Assembly (NCBI GenBank): GCA_903873905.1
Contig: CAIQQJ010000171.1
Span: forward strand, 1-62,284
DNA length: 62,284 bases
From: an uncultured Flavobacteriales bacterium
GTDB lineage: Bacteria; Bacteroidota; Bacteroidia; Palsa-965
Reading direction: 5' to 3'
Every line of letters begins with the position of its first letter. Position 1 is the stretch's first letter. The position numbers and the translations under genes were made by a program. The notes beneath the pieces are model-generated. The model was not told where the DNA came from, made no database searches, and saw only the letters and a program-made list of their open reading frames with translations. Shown here piece after piece: positions 27,281-35,484 of this stretch.

Positions 27281-28549
27281 ATGGTACAAAAACTCATTTC
27301 TCTTTCTATTCGTAATCGCTGGCTGGTTTTATTATTCAGCATCGGTTTGTTTGTGTGGGGTATTTATTCCATGAAACAAAACCCTGTTGATGCAATTCCT
27401 GATTTGTCGGAAAATCAAGTCATTGTTTTTACGGAATGGATGGGAAGAAGTCCGCAAGTAATCGAAGATCAGATCACGTATCCACTTGCGTCCAATCTTC
27501 AGGGAATTCCAAAAATCAAAAACATCCGAGCGAGTTCCATGTTCGGAATGAGTTTTGTTTACATCGTTTTTGAAGACGATGTGGATATTTATTGGGCGCG
27601 TACACGCGTGCTAGAACGTTTGAATTATGCGCAACGACTTTTGCCGGAGGGAATAGTTCCAACACTTGGTCCAGATGGAACAGGTGTGGGACATGTTTTT
27701 TGGTACACGCTTGAAGCTCCAGGATCTGATCTCGCCGAACTTCGCACTTTGCAAGATTGGTATGTCAAATATGGTTTGCAAACGGTAAAAGGTGTGAGTG
27801 AAGTAGCATCGTTCGGAGGTTTTCAGAAGCAATATCAAATTAATATTGACCCTAATAAATTAAATTATTACAACATTGCTTTAGACGATGTGTTGAAGGC
27901 GGTGAAGTCAAGTAACAACGATGTAGGTGGAAGAAAATTTGAAATGAGTGATATGGGCTATATCATTCGTGGCTTGGGCTATATAAAAAGTATAAAAGAT
28001 GTTGAGGATATTCCAATTGGAAATGATGGAACAACTCCTATTCTTGTGAAGGATGTTGCAAGCGTTCAAATGGGAGGAGATTTACGATTGGGAATTTTTG
28101 ATGAAAATGGTGAAGGCGAAGCTGTGGGAGGAATTGTTGTGATGCGATACGGAGAAAATGCGGATCGCGTCATCACGGATGTCAAGGTGAAAATGAAGGA
28201 AATAGCAAAGGGTTTGCCGGAAGGTGTGAAATTCAAAATTGCATATGATAGAAGTGAATTGATTGAAGCCTCCATTTCTTCAGTTAAGAAAACCATCATT
28301 GAAGAAATGATTGTTGTTTCGCTCATCGTATTGTTATTTCTTTTTCATTGGAGAAGTGCCTTCATTATCATTATTCAAATTCCGGTTTCCATTGCTGCGA
28401 GTTTTATTTTGTTGCAAGCATTTGGAATTTCTTCGAACATCATGTCCATAACAGGAATAGCGCTTGCAATTGGTGTGGTTGTCGATGATGGAATTGTAAT
28501 GGTTGAAAATGCATACCGACATTTATCTGAATCACAATCTAAATCATAG
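27281..28549 (+). CDS. cusA (N-terminal part): CusA/CzcA-type heavy-metal RND pump, N-terminal half (split gene)
   Basis: The 422 residues correspond to the first part of CusA: TM1 (WLVLLFSIGLFVWGIYS), VDAIPDLSENQVIVFTEW, the porter words SSMFGMSFVYIVFEDD and GPDGTGVGHVFWY, and then TM2-TM4 with the TM4 acidic pair in GVVVDDGIVMVENA. The frame ends AYRHLSESQSKS with a TAG at 28547-28549, in the cytoplasmic TM4-TM5 loop. The other half is the separate frame at 28810-30726, after an intervening lipoprotein gene. Together they total 1060 residues, close to a complete CusA (about 1050), so nothing obvious is missing. Either the pump works as two polypeptides or it has been inactivated recently; the undamaged halves favour function (inference). 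Confidence 0.88.
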   Translation: MVQKLISLSIRNRWLVLLFSIGLFVWGIYSMKQNPVDAIPDLSENQVIVFTEWMGRSPQVIEDQITYPLASNLQGIPKIKNIRASSMFGMSFVYIVFEDDVDIYWARTRVLERLNYAQRLLPEGIVPTLGPDGTGVGHVFWYTLEAPGSDLAELRTLQDWYVKYGLQTVKGVSEVASFGGFQKQYQINIDPNKLNYYNIALDDVLKAVKSSNNDVGGRKFEMSDMGYIIRGLGYIKSIKDVEDIPIGNDGTTPILVKDVASVQMGGDLRLGIFDENGEGEAVGGIVVMRYGENADRVITDVKVKMKEIAKGLPEGVKFKIAYDRSELIEASISSVKKTIIEEMIVVSLIVLLFLFHWRSAFIIIIQIPVSIAASFILLQAFGISSNIMSITGIALAIGVVVDDGIVMVENAYRHLSESQSKS

Positions 28550-28567
28550 ATTATAAAAAAGAACAAA

Positions 28568-28804
28568 ATGAAAAAAATAATATTTATTTCGACCGCAGTC
28601 CTGTTAATTGTTTTCAGTGCATGCTCGAATTCTTCAACGAATAAAGCAGCAAACGATTCGGCAAAATTTATAGCGATTGATACCGCTAAGCTTAACTCAG
28701 GTGCAACATTTTATCAATGCCCAATGCATCCAGAAGTTACTTCCGACAAATCAGGTATTTGTCCGAAATGTAATATGGATTTGGAAAAAGTTGAAAAGAA
28801 ATAA
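28568..28804 (+). CDS. Heavy-metal-binding-domain lipoprotein inserted between the CusA halves
   Basis: This 78-residue protein has lipobox LIVFSACS (Cys19), a Ser/Asn/Lys-rich linker and one heavy-metal-binding motif, YQCPMHPEVTSDKSG followed by ICPKCNMDLEK (Cys51, His54, Cys65, Cys68). The same motif occurs as the N-terminal module of CusB-type adaptors and in other proteins of this locus. It begins 18 bases after the stop of the CusA N-half, in the same frame, and ends five bases before the CusA C-half. It resembles the lipoprotein at 36649-36885, so it may be a duplicated gene captured in the pump gene. Confidence 0.85.
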   Translation: MKKIIFISTAVLLIVFSACSNSSTNKAANDSAKFIAIDTAKLNSGATFYQCPMHPEVTSDKSGICPKCNMDLEKVEKK

Positions 28805-28809
28805 TTGAA

Positions 28810-30726
28810 GTGAACGAAGAGACAAAACATACAGAAGAAAAACGCATCTCAATTATTGAGCAGGCGTGCAAGCAAATTGGAAAAGGAGCTTTCTATTCCA
28901 CAATTATTATTGTGGCGTCATTCCTGCCTGTGTTTCTTTTGACGGGACAAGAAGGAAAATTATTTTCCCCACTTGCATGGACCAAAACGTTTATTCTCAT
29001 CATTGATGCATTTATTGCAGTGACATTAGTGCCTGTTCTCATTTCTTTTTTTCTTAAAGGAAAGTTCAAGGCTGAAACAAAAAATCCTGTCAACCGATTT
29101 CTTCAAAAATTATATTCTCCTGTCATCAAGTTTTGTTTGAAATGGAGATGGTTGACCATTATGATAAATTGTGTTGCACTCTTGGTTACCATTCCTATGA
29201 TCATGAAATTGGGAACGGAATTCATGCCACCATTGGACGAGGGAAGTATTTTATTCATGCCTGTTACGATGCCAGATGCTTCCAATTCGGAAATAAAAAG
29301 AATTCTTCAGGTACAAGATAAAATCATCAAGAGTGTCCCTGAAGTGAAAAATGTTTTGGGAAAAGCCGGGCGGGCGAATACGGCAACGGACAATTCTCCA
29401 ATCAGCATGATTGAAACAATTATTTTGTTGAAACCGAAAAATGAATGGAGAGTTGGAATCACAAAAGAGGATATCATAAATGAACTCAATGCAAAGCTTC
29501 AAATTCCGGGGACAATAAACGGATGGACACAACCGATCATCAATCGAATCAATATGCTTTCGACTGGTATTCGGACGGATGTTGGAATAAAAATCCTGGG
29601 AGATAATCTTGATACGATCAATATCATTGCACAACGCGTGAAGCAAGCTTTGACGGGAATGAATGGGGTAAAAGATCTATATGCAGAACCAATTACGGGT
29701 GGAAAATATATTGACATCAAAATCAACAAAGCGGAAATTGGTCGTTACGGATTGAATATCGATGATGTCAATATGGTTATTGAAGCATTGATTGGTGGTA
29801 CGAATCTCACAACAACAATTGAAGGAAGAAAACGATATAGCGTGAATGCGCGATTGGCACAAGATTACAGAAATTCAATTGAGGCAATGAAGAGAACAAT
29901 CGTTCAAACAAAAAGTTTTGGGCCAATTCCACTTTCTGCTGTTGCGGACATTTCAATTTCAGAAGGCCCTCCAATGATTCAATCGGAAAATTCATTGTTG
30001 AGGGGAACAGTACTTTTCAATGTAAGAGGAAGTGATTTGGGCAGCACGGTTGAAAGTGCAAAGACAAAAATTGATTCCACCATTAAGAAACTTCCTAAAG
30101 GATATTTTATTGAGTGGAGTGGGCAATGGGAAAATCAAATTCGCGCAACCAACACTTTGAAAATTATTATTCCGATCGTATTGTTTATCATTTTTCTGGT
30201 TTTGTATATGGTGTACAAATCCTTGCGCGAAGCGTTCTTCAGTATTATCACTGTGCCATTTGCATTGATTGGTGGTGTTTATATGATTTATTTCTATGAT
30301 GTGAATTTATCTGTTGCAGTGGCGGTTGGATTTATTGCACTATTTGGTATTGCTGTTCAAACCGGAATTTTCATGGTAATTTATTTGCATGAATCCATGA
30401 ATGAATTGGTTTTGTTGAAAGGAAATTCGCGTGCAACAATTAGTGATGAAGATTTAAGAGAATATGTTTATCGTGGAGCCGCACAACGATTGCGACCGAA
30501 AATCATGACTGTTTGCGTTGCGCTTTTCGGTTTGATTCCTGTACTCTGGTCACATGGTGTTGGAAGTGATGTGATGATTCCAATTGTTTTACCAATGATA
30601 GGTGGTGTGTTCACCTCTTCCATTCACGTATTGCTTACAACACCAGTTGTTTTTGAAATGACAAAAAGATATGAACTGAATAGATTCGGAAAAATGGATA
30701 TGGTTGAATCTGCAATAAAACATTAA
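28810..30726 (+). CDS. cusA (C-terminal part): CusA/CzcA-type heavy-metal RND pump, C-terminal half (split gene)
   Basis: 638 residues start at GTG 28810 (VNEETKHTEEKRISIIEQ), the usual cytoplasmic helix before TM5. TM5-TM6 (STIIIVASFLPVFLL, GQEGKLFSPLAWTKT), the second porter half and TM7-TM12 follow. Of the three copper-site Met residues of E. coli CusA (573, 623, 672), two are matched: Met249 in NRINMLSTGI and Met389 in EGPPMIQSEN. The third is Leu315 in GRYGLN. A Cu(I)/Ag(I) or related substrate is likely but the altered site leaves it open. No in-frame ATG lies near the beginning, so expression depends on GTG or coupling to the preceding gene. TolC follows after three bases. Confidence 0.88.
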   Translation: MNEETKHTEEKRISIIEQACKQIGKGAFYSTIIIVASFLPVFLLTGQEGKLFSPLAWTKTFILIIDAFIAVTLVPVLISFFLKGKFKAETKNPVNRFLQKLYSPVIKFCLKWRWLTIMINCVALLVTIPMIMKLGTEFMPPLDEGSILFMPVTMPDASNSEIKRILQVQDKIIKSVPEVKNVLGKAGRANTATDNSPISMIETIILLKPKNEWRVGITKEDIINELNAKLQIPGTINGWTQPIINRINMLSTGIRTDVGIKILGDNLDTINIIAQRVKQALTGMNGVKDLYAEPITGGKYIDIKINKAEIGRYGLNIDDVNMVIEALIGGTNLTTTIEGRKRYSVNARLAQDYRNSIEAMKRTIVQTKSFGPIPLSAVADISISEGPPMIQSENSLLRGTVLFNVRGSDLGSTVESAKTKIDSTIKKLPKGYFIEWSGQWENQIRATNTLKIIIPIVLFIIFLVLYMVYKSLREAFFSIITVPFALIGGVYMIYFYDVNLSVAVAVGFIALFGIAVQTGIFMVIYLHESMNELVLLKGNSRATISDEDLREYVYRGAAQRLRPKIMTVCVALFGLIPVLWSHGVGSDVMIPIVLPMIGGVFTSSIHVLLTTPVVFEMTKRYELNRFGKMDMVESAIKH

Positions 30727-30729
30727 GTC

Positions 30730-32004
30730 ATGAAAAAGAACATTTTTCTTTTATTGAGCATGCTCTTCTGCACTTTTGTAAGTGCGCAAGTGGTGCCTTT
30801 GAAAAGTATTCTGGATTCTATAGAAAAAAACAATCCACTTCTTCTTTCTTACAAGAGTAAAATAAATGCTGCCAACGCATTGGTTCCTTCTGCAAATGCA
30901 TGGATGCCACCAAGTGTTGGACTTGAGTTTGATAAAAATCCTTACTCATTTAATAATTTCTATAATGGAACAGTGAGGTTTTCACTCATGCAGGAATTTC
31001 CCAATAAGCAACTCAATAAAGCTGAAGGAAATTATTTGTCATCACTTTCACAAATTCAGTTGAATGAATTTGGTTATGAAAAAAATAAACTTTTTTCAGA
31101 AGCAAAATCCGCTTATTTCGGAATATACATTGCGCAAAAGGATTCGGAAATTATTAATCAAGATATTCGGATCCTTAACTCCATGATTGATTTGGCGGAA
31201 AAACAAATGGCAACTGGAAGTGGAGATATGGCTTCCATTTATATGCTTAAGGCAAAATTGGGCGACAAGGAATTGCAGCTTGTGCGAGATGCAAGTGATA
31301 TCAAGAATAATCTTGTCAATCTGAATTTTCTTATGAATGTGGATGTTGATCGGACGTTTTCCATTGACACGAATAATATTTTGAAAAATTACAGAAACTT
31401 GATTCCATTAATGAAAGATTCCATTGAGCACAGGAGAAGTGACATTATGCAAATGAATGCCATAATTAATTCCATGACATTAAATCAAACCATGATGAGT
31501 TTGCAGGGCCGACCAACTTTCGGTTTGAAGTTTGAACATTTTGAGGTTTTTGAAAAACAGGTGATGTATACAGCAACGGGACCAATGCCAATGGAAACGC
31601 GAATGCCAAATATGTTTTCCATTATGGGAACCATGACTATTCCATTTGCTTCCTGGTCGGCTCGTGGTTATAAGAGCAATGTAAATGCAATGAAATACAA
31701 CATTATTGCAGACGAGCAAATCAAGCAGAACATGGTGAACATGACTTATCAAAAGATAAAGATGCTTTCGATAAATATGAATTCAGAATATCTGCAAACA
31801 GATAATTATTCCAAAAAAATCATTCCCGCATATCAAAAAAGTGTGGAGGCAAATCTGCTTGCCTACGGACAAAATACAGGAAGTCTTTCAATGGTTTTAT
31901 TGGCTTATAATGATTTACAAATGGCGCAGCTGGAATATCTGAATCACCTTCAGTTATTATTGAATGTCCAAGTTGATTATGAAAAAGAAATGCAAATGCA
32001 ATAG
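30730..32004 (+). CDS. TolC/CusC-family outer-membrane efflux channel
   Basis: This 424-residue protein has a signal peptide ending TFVSAQ. The OEP-type long helices are visible (SYKSKINAANALVPSANAW, EKNKLFSEAKSAYFGIYIAQ, YMLKAKLGDKELQLVRD, AYNDLQMAQLEYLNHLQ). The short beta parts carry Met-rich stretches (TGPMPMETRMPNMF), in line with copper handling. No lipobox Cys is seen, unlike E. coli CusC. It begins three bases after the CusA C-half and is followed four bases later by the adaptor gene, so the operon order is CusA-CusC-CusB-CusB. Confidence 0.88.
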   Translation: MKKNIFLLLSMLFCTFVSAQVVPLKSILDSIEKNNPLLLSYKSKINAANALVPSANAWMPPSVGLEFDKNPYSFNNFYNGTVRFSLMQEFPNKQLNKAEGNYLSSLSQIQLNEFGYEKNKLFSEAKSAYFGIYIAQKDSEIINQDIRILNSMIDLAEKQMATGSGDMASIYMLKAKLGDKELQLVRDASDIKNNLVNLNFLMNVDVDRTFSIDTNNILKNYRNLIPLMKDSIEHRRSDIMQMNAIINSMTLNQTMMSLQGRPTFGLKFEHFEVFEKQVMYTATGPMPMETRMPNMFSIMGTMTIPFASWSARGYKSNVNAMKYNIIADEQIKQNMVNMTYQKIKMLSINMNSEYLQTDNYSKKIIPAYQKSVEANLLAYGQNTGSLSMVLLAYNDLQMAQLEYLNHLQLLLNVQVDYEKEMQMQ

Positions 32005-32008
32005 TTTG

Positions 32009-33253
32009 ATGTTGTTAAGGATGCAACGTTTCGGAATGATAGCTGTCTCGATAATTATTGGGATGGTTATTGTTTTGTCTTCTTCCTGTAAAGCAGGCGG
32101 TGGAAAAAAGCAATCGCAGGATAGCACTATTGCTGTTGTTTATTATTGTCCGATGCATCCAGATGTACAGCAGGATCATCCGGGTGTTTGTCCTAAACCG
32201 GAATGCAATGGAATGAAATTGGTTTTGAAAAACCCAGATGATTTACTTAAGGCAGTTTTGCAACCGGTTTCTACAAGTGTTCTTTCGCAAGTGAATATCA
32301 TTAATCCTGTTTTTAAATCAATGCCAATTTTCACTGAAGCAACTGGTTATATTAACTACGATAATTATTCCACTTGGGATGTTTCTTCTCGTTATTCTGG
32401 TAGAATAGAAAAATTGTTTGTCAAGTATAATTATCAGCCTGTAAAAAAGGGGGAAATTCTTTTTGAGGTTTACAGTCCTGATCTTATTACGGCACAGGAA
32501 AACTTGATTTATATTTTAAAAAATTCAGCGGATGATGTTGGATTACTGAATGCTGCTCGACAAAAATTAGTCCTGCTTCAATTGACCAATGAACAAATTC
32601 ATCAAATAGAAAGTTCAGGGAAAATAATGCATTCCATTCCTGTTTATTCAAAATATGAGGGACACATTCATGAATTGTCGGATTCGAACATGCCAACTGG
32701 TGATTTGCAAAAAAATCCAATTCTGGGAATTCGAGAAGGAATGTACATTGAAAGTGGCCAAGCCTTATTCAATATTGTTAATCCAACAAAAATGATTGCT
32801 CTGCTGCAAATCAAATCGGCGGATATTGGAAAAGTCAAACTCAAACAAAAAGTATCCTATTATATCAATGGCGATTCCTCTATGATAATGAATGGTACTA
32901 TAGGTTTTATTGAACCCATGTTCAACAGCAATTCAAAAACACTTATAGCAAGAGTTGATGTTAAGGAAAGTGAACACATGCATAAAACGGGAAGTCTTGT
33001 CGATGCTAAAATTTATTCTGACAGTTTGCAAACACTTTGGATTCCCGTGACTGCAGTTGTTGATTTGGGTAAAAATAAAATTGTTTGGGTTTCAGACGAT
33101 GGGTTTTTTAAGGCAAAGAAAGTGGAGACTGGATTATTGGTAGGAGGAATGATTGAAATTGCCGATGGATTGACGGAAGCGGATAAGGTTGCGGTGGAGG
33201 GACATTTCCTTTCCGACAGTGAGAGTTTTATTAAATTGAAAAGTGATGAGTAA
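32009..33253 (+). CDS. cusB-like: CusB-type RND periplasmic adaptor 1 with N-terminal heavy-metal-binding motif
   Basis: Start at ATG 32009, four bases after the tolC stop, gives 415 residues. A lipobox in IVLSSSCK (Cys27) anchors it. A heavy-metal-binding module follows: YYCPMHPDVQQDHPG (Cys47), then CPKPECNGMKL, in which the usual CPxC is expanded to CPKPEC. The adaptor core has the barrel-sandwich hybrid (SRYSGRIEKLFVKYNYQPVK, KGEILFEVYSPDL), a helical hairpin (TAQENLIYILKN) and beta-barrel parts (GTIGFIEPMFNSNSKTLIARV). It links CusA with TolC and delivers metal. A frame from 31964 would overlap tolC by 41 bases and is less likely. Confidence 0.88.
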   Translation: MLLRMQRFGMIAVSIIIGMVIVLSSSCKAGGGKKQSQDSTIAVVYYCPMHPDVQQDHPGVCPKPECNGMKLVLKNPDDLLKAVLQPVSTSVLSQVNIINPVFKSMPIFTEATGYINYDNYSTWDVSSRYSGRIEKLFVKYNYQPVKKGEILFEVYSPDLITAQENLIYILKNSADDVGLLNAARQKLVLLQLTNEQIHQIESSGKIMHSIPVYSKYEGHIHELSDSNMPTGDLQKNPILGIREGMYIESGQALFNIVNPTKMIALLQIKSADIGKVKLKQKVSYYINGDSSMIMNGTIGFIEPMFNSNSKTLIARVDVKESEHMHKTGSLVDAKIYSDSLQTLWIPVTAVVDLGKNKIVWVSDDGFFKAKKVETGLLVGGMIEIADGLTEADKVAVEGHFLSDSESFIKLKSDE

Positions 33254-34433
33254 ATATTTTATTTCGATACTTTTTGTGATTTTGGTTTCGTGCAACAGCA
33301 AGCCGAAGGAAATTTTGCGTGAAGATGAATTTTACCTTTGCTCCATGGATCCGCAGGTGATGGAAAAACTTCCAGGTTTATGTCCGATCTGTAAAATGCC
33401 ATTGGCAAAAACAACCATTGACAATTCAAAATGGAATTTGATAAAACTCAGCAAGGATCAGATAAAATTGGGCAACATTACTACCGATACGGTGAGAATG
33501 GGTACTGTGTTTGATGAAAAGACATTGACAGGAATTGTGGCGGTAAATGAAAATCTTGTGCAAGAGATTTCTTCTCGTTTTGCAGGACGAATTGAAAAGT
33601 TGTATTATAAAATACCTGGGCAAGAAGTCAAAGTTGGTGATCTTATTTATGAAATTTATAGTCGAGATCTGATGCTTGCAGAGGAGGAATATATTGCTGC
33701 AGGTAATAATGCGTTAAAGATGTCTTCGAAAAATCGATTGCTGTTGTGGGGCCTGACAGAAGATCAAATAGGAAATCTTGCAAAGGGGAATGAGGCGGAA
33801 ATAGTAACTCCAATTTACAGTAAAGTTTCAGGGACAATTACTGATATTCCGAATAAGGAGGGTGATTATGTGGATGAGGGAAGTGTGATTTTCAAACTTG
33901 CGGATTTGCATTCGTTATGGGTTGAAGCACAAATTTATGCAAGTGATATGAACGGATTAAGTGAAGGAGATCATGTAATTGTTACAACTGAAGCGTTTCC
34001 AGAGGAGGTGATTGACGGAACGGTTGATTTTATGAATCCTGAATTTCAGTCTGAATCAAAAATCAGTTTGATTCGGGTCAACATTCCGAACCCTCAAAGA
34101 AAATTTGTTCCAGGAATGATGGCGTCTGTTGTTTTGAAATCGAAATCCCACAGTGCAGTTACACTTCCTGCTGAGGCGGTTCTTCAAAATGGAAAGTTTT
34201 CTCATATCTGGATGCGTAATCCGGATGGGTCTTTTGAAGCGCGGAAAGTTGAAATTGGAATTCAAACACAAACGCAAGTTGAAATTACTTCTGGTATTCG
34301 CCTTGGAGAAGTTGTGGTGGTTTCAGGAGCTTATCTTATTTATAGCGATTATGTTTTTAAAAGAGGAGAATATCCTTTGAACGATGAGGAAAAAGCAGGA
34401 AGACCCAAAATGAAAAAAATGGAAGGAATGTAA
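33246..34433 (+). CDS. cusB-like: CusB-type RND periplasmic adaptor 2 with degenerate metal-binding motif
   Basis: Starts at ATG 33246, overlapping adaptor 1 by eight bases (a GTG one codon earlier is possible); 395 residues. Lipobox VILVSCN (Cys16). The N-terminal module reads YLCSMDPQVMEKLPGLCPICK: the canonical CPMHP has become CSMDP, so the first His ligand is lost while CPxC (46-49) remains. The adaptor core repeats the architecture of adaptor 1 (SRFAGRIEKLYYKIPGQEVK, GDLIYEIYSRDL, VDFMNPEFQSESKISLIRV). Two adaptors for one pump suggest a hetero-oligomeric adaptor ring or division of labour. The next gene has its own promoter. Confidence 0.88.
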   Translation: MSKYFISILFVILVSCNSKPKEILREDEFYLCSMDPQVMEKLPGLCPICKMPLAKTTIDNSKWNLIKLSKDQIKLGNITTDTVRMGTVFDEKTLTGIVAVNENLVQEISSRFAGRIEKLYYKIPGQEVKVGDLIYEIYSRDLMLAEEEYIAAGNNALKMSSKNRLLLWGLTEDQIGNLAKGNEAEIVTPIYSKVSGTITDIPNKEGDYVDEGSVIFKLADLHSLWVEAQIYASDMNGLSEGDHVIVTTEAFPEEVIDGTVDFMNPEFQSESKISLIRVNIPNPQRKFVPGMMASVVLKSKSHSAVTLPAEAVLQNGKFSHIWMRNPDGSFEARKVEIGIQTQTQVEITSGIRLGEVVVVSGAYLIYSDYVFKRGEYPLNDEEKAGRPKMKKMEGM

Positions 34434-34549
34434 ATCAAATGGAGTTTACAAAATCGAATATGTCGAACACTCATCTTGACTTGTTATTGGAATTAATTCC
34501 AAAACTCCAATGAAAAACGAAAGAAGCATTCGTATTTATGTTGTTAAAA

Positions 34550-34582
34550 TTTGCATTGCCACACACAAAACATCTAACTTTA
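34550..34582 (+). promoter_or_regulatory. Bacteroidota -33/-7 promoter upstream of the thioredoxin-like T9SS gene
   Basis: TTTG (34550-34553), a 21-base spacer, then TAACTTTA (34575-34582), a seven-of-eight match to TAnnTTTG. The predicted leader is roughly 34 bases. Just upstream lies a perfect 16-base palindrome TTGGAATTAATTCCAA (34487-34502), which could be a regulator site or the remnant of a terminator stem; it has no T-run. Confidence 0.5.
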
Positions 34583-34621
34583 TATTGAATCCAATTGCTC
34601 ACAAACCATAAATAAATTACA

Positions 34622-35401
34622 ATGAAAAAATCTATACTTTCAATTATAGCTGGAATGTTTTTCTCGCTTTCTTGTTTTGCACAAACTGCAGTTAATTTTA
34701 ATTGTAATGATTGTGCTGCTACCAATCACGATTTGTTTACAGAACTCAATGCAGGAAAAGTAATTGTGATAACATGGGTGATGCCGTGCAATGCTTGTAT
34801 TCCTGTTGCATTGACCGTTTCAAATACTGTGTTGGGGTATGCCTCGTCCAATCCTGGAATTGTGAAATTTTATTTGACTGATGATTATGCTGACACTCCA
34901 TGTAACACGATTACCAGTTGGGCAACTACAAATGCAATTACAACGAATGCTGTTTTTTCTAATGCTTTGGTAAGTATGGCGGATTATGGCGGGCCTGGTT
35001 CGTCAATGCAGAAAACTGTTGTTTTGGGAGGACCTAATCATACAGTTTATTTCAATGTAAACGGAACCGTTAGTGTTGGAGCTTTACAAACTGCAATTAA
35101 TACAGCTTTGTTGTTGAGCGTAAATGAAAATAGTAATTCACTTGCTGCAATAAATTTGTTTCCAAATCCTGTAAATGGAAATGCTGCAGTTTTGAATTAT
35201 TCATTGACACAAAATGCTGATGTGACAATTGATATTTTCAATGTGCTCGGATCCAAAGTGAAAAGCATCCTTGTTGCAAAACAGACAATCGGTAAACACG
35301 AAACTGAACTTGACTTTACAGGTTTCAATAATGGAATTTATTTTGTCCGGTTGAATAATGGAGGAACTGCTCAAACTGTAAAATTCATAGTGGCAAATTA
35401 G
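34622..35401 (+). CDS. Thioredoxin-like secreted protein with T9SS sorting domain
   Basis: This 259-residue protein has a signal peptide ending LSCFAQ. Residues about 22-160 read like a thioredoxin-fold domain: ELNAGKVIVITWVMPCNACIP has the strand-CxxC arrangement (CNAC), preceded by another pair CNDC. A fold end with GGPNHTVYFNVNGTV follows. The tail from about 178 (NLFPNPVNGNAAVL to the end) is a T9SS type A sorting domain, so the protein is exported or surface-attached. Possible role: surface thiol/disulfide or metal handling at the copper locus (inference). Confidence 0.75.
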   Translation: MKKSILSIIAGMFFSLSCFAQTAVNFNCNDCAATNHDLFTELNAGKVIVITWVMPCNACIPVALTVSNTVLGYASSNPGIVKFYLTDDYADTPCNTITSWATTNAITTNAVFSNALVSMADYGGPGSSMQKTVVLGGPNHTVYFNVNGTVSVGALQTAINTALLLSVNENSNSLAAINLFPNPVNGNAAVLNYSLTQNADVTIDIFNVLGSKVKSILVAKQTIGKHETELDFTGFNNGIYFVRLNNGGTAQTVKFIVAN

Positions 35402-35484
35402 AAATTTATTGAAAATGGCGAGCGTTTTTTTTTTTCTAAAATAATGTAGACCTTATTTCTAAATCTTTTTCAAAATAACAACAC

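Noticed and set aside
28540-28820. CusA split as a simple sequencing frameshift
   Set aside because: A whole 78-codon gene with lipobox and metal motif lies between the halves, so a single base error cannot explain it. An assembly chimera remains possible and is listed as a check.
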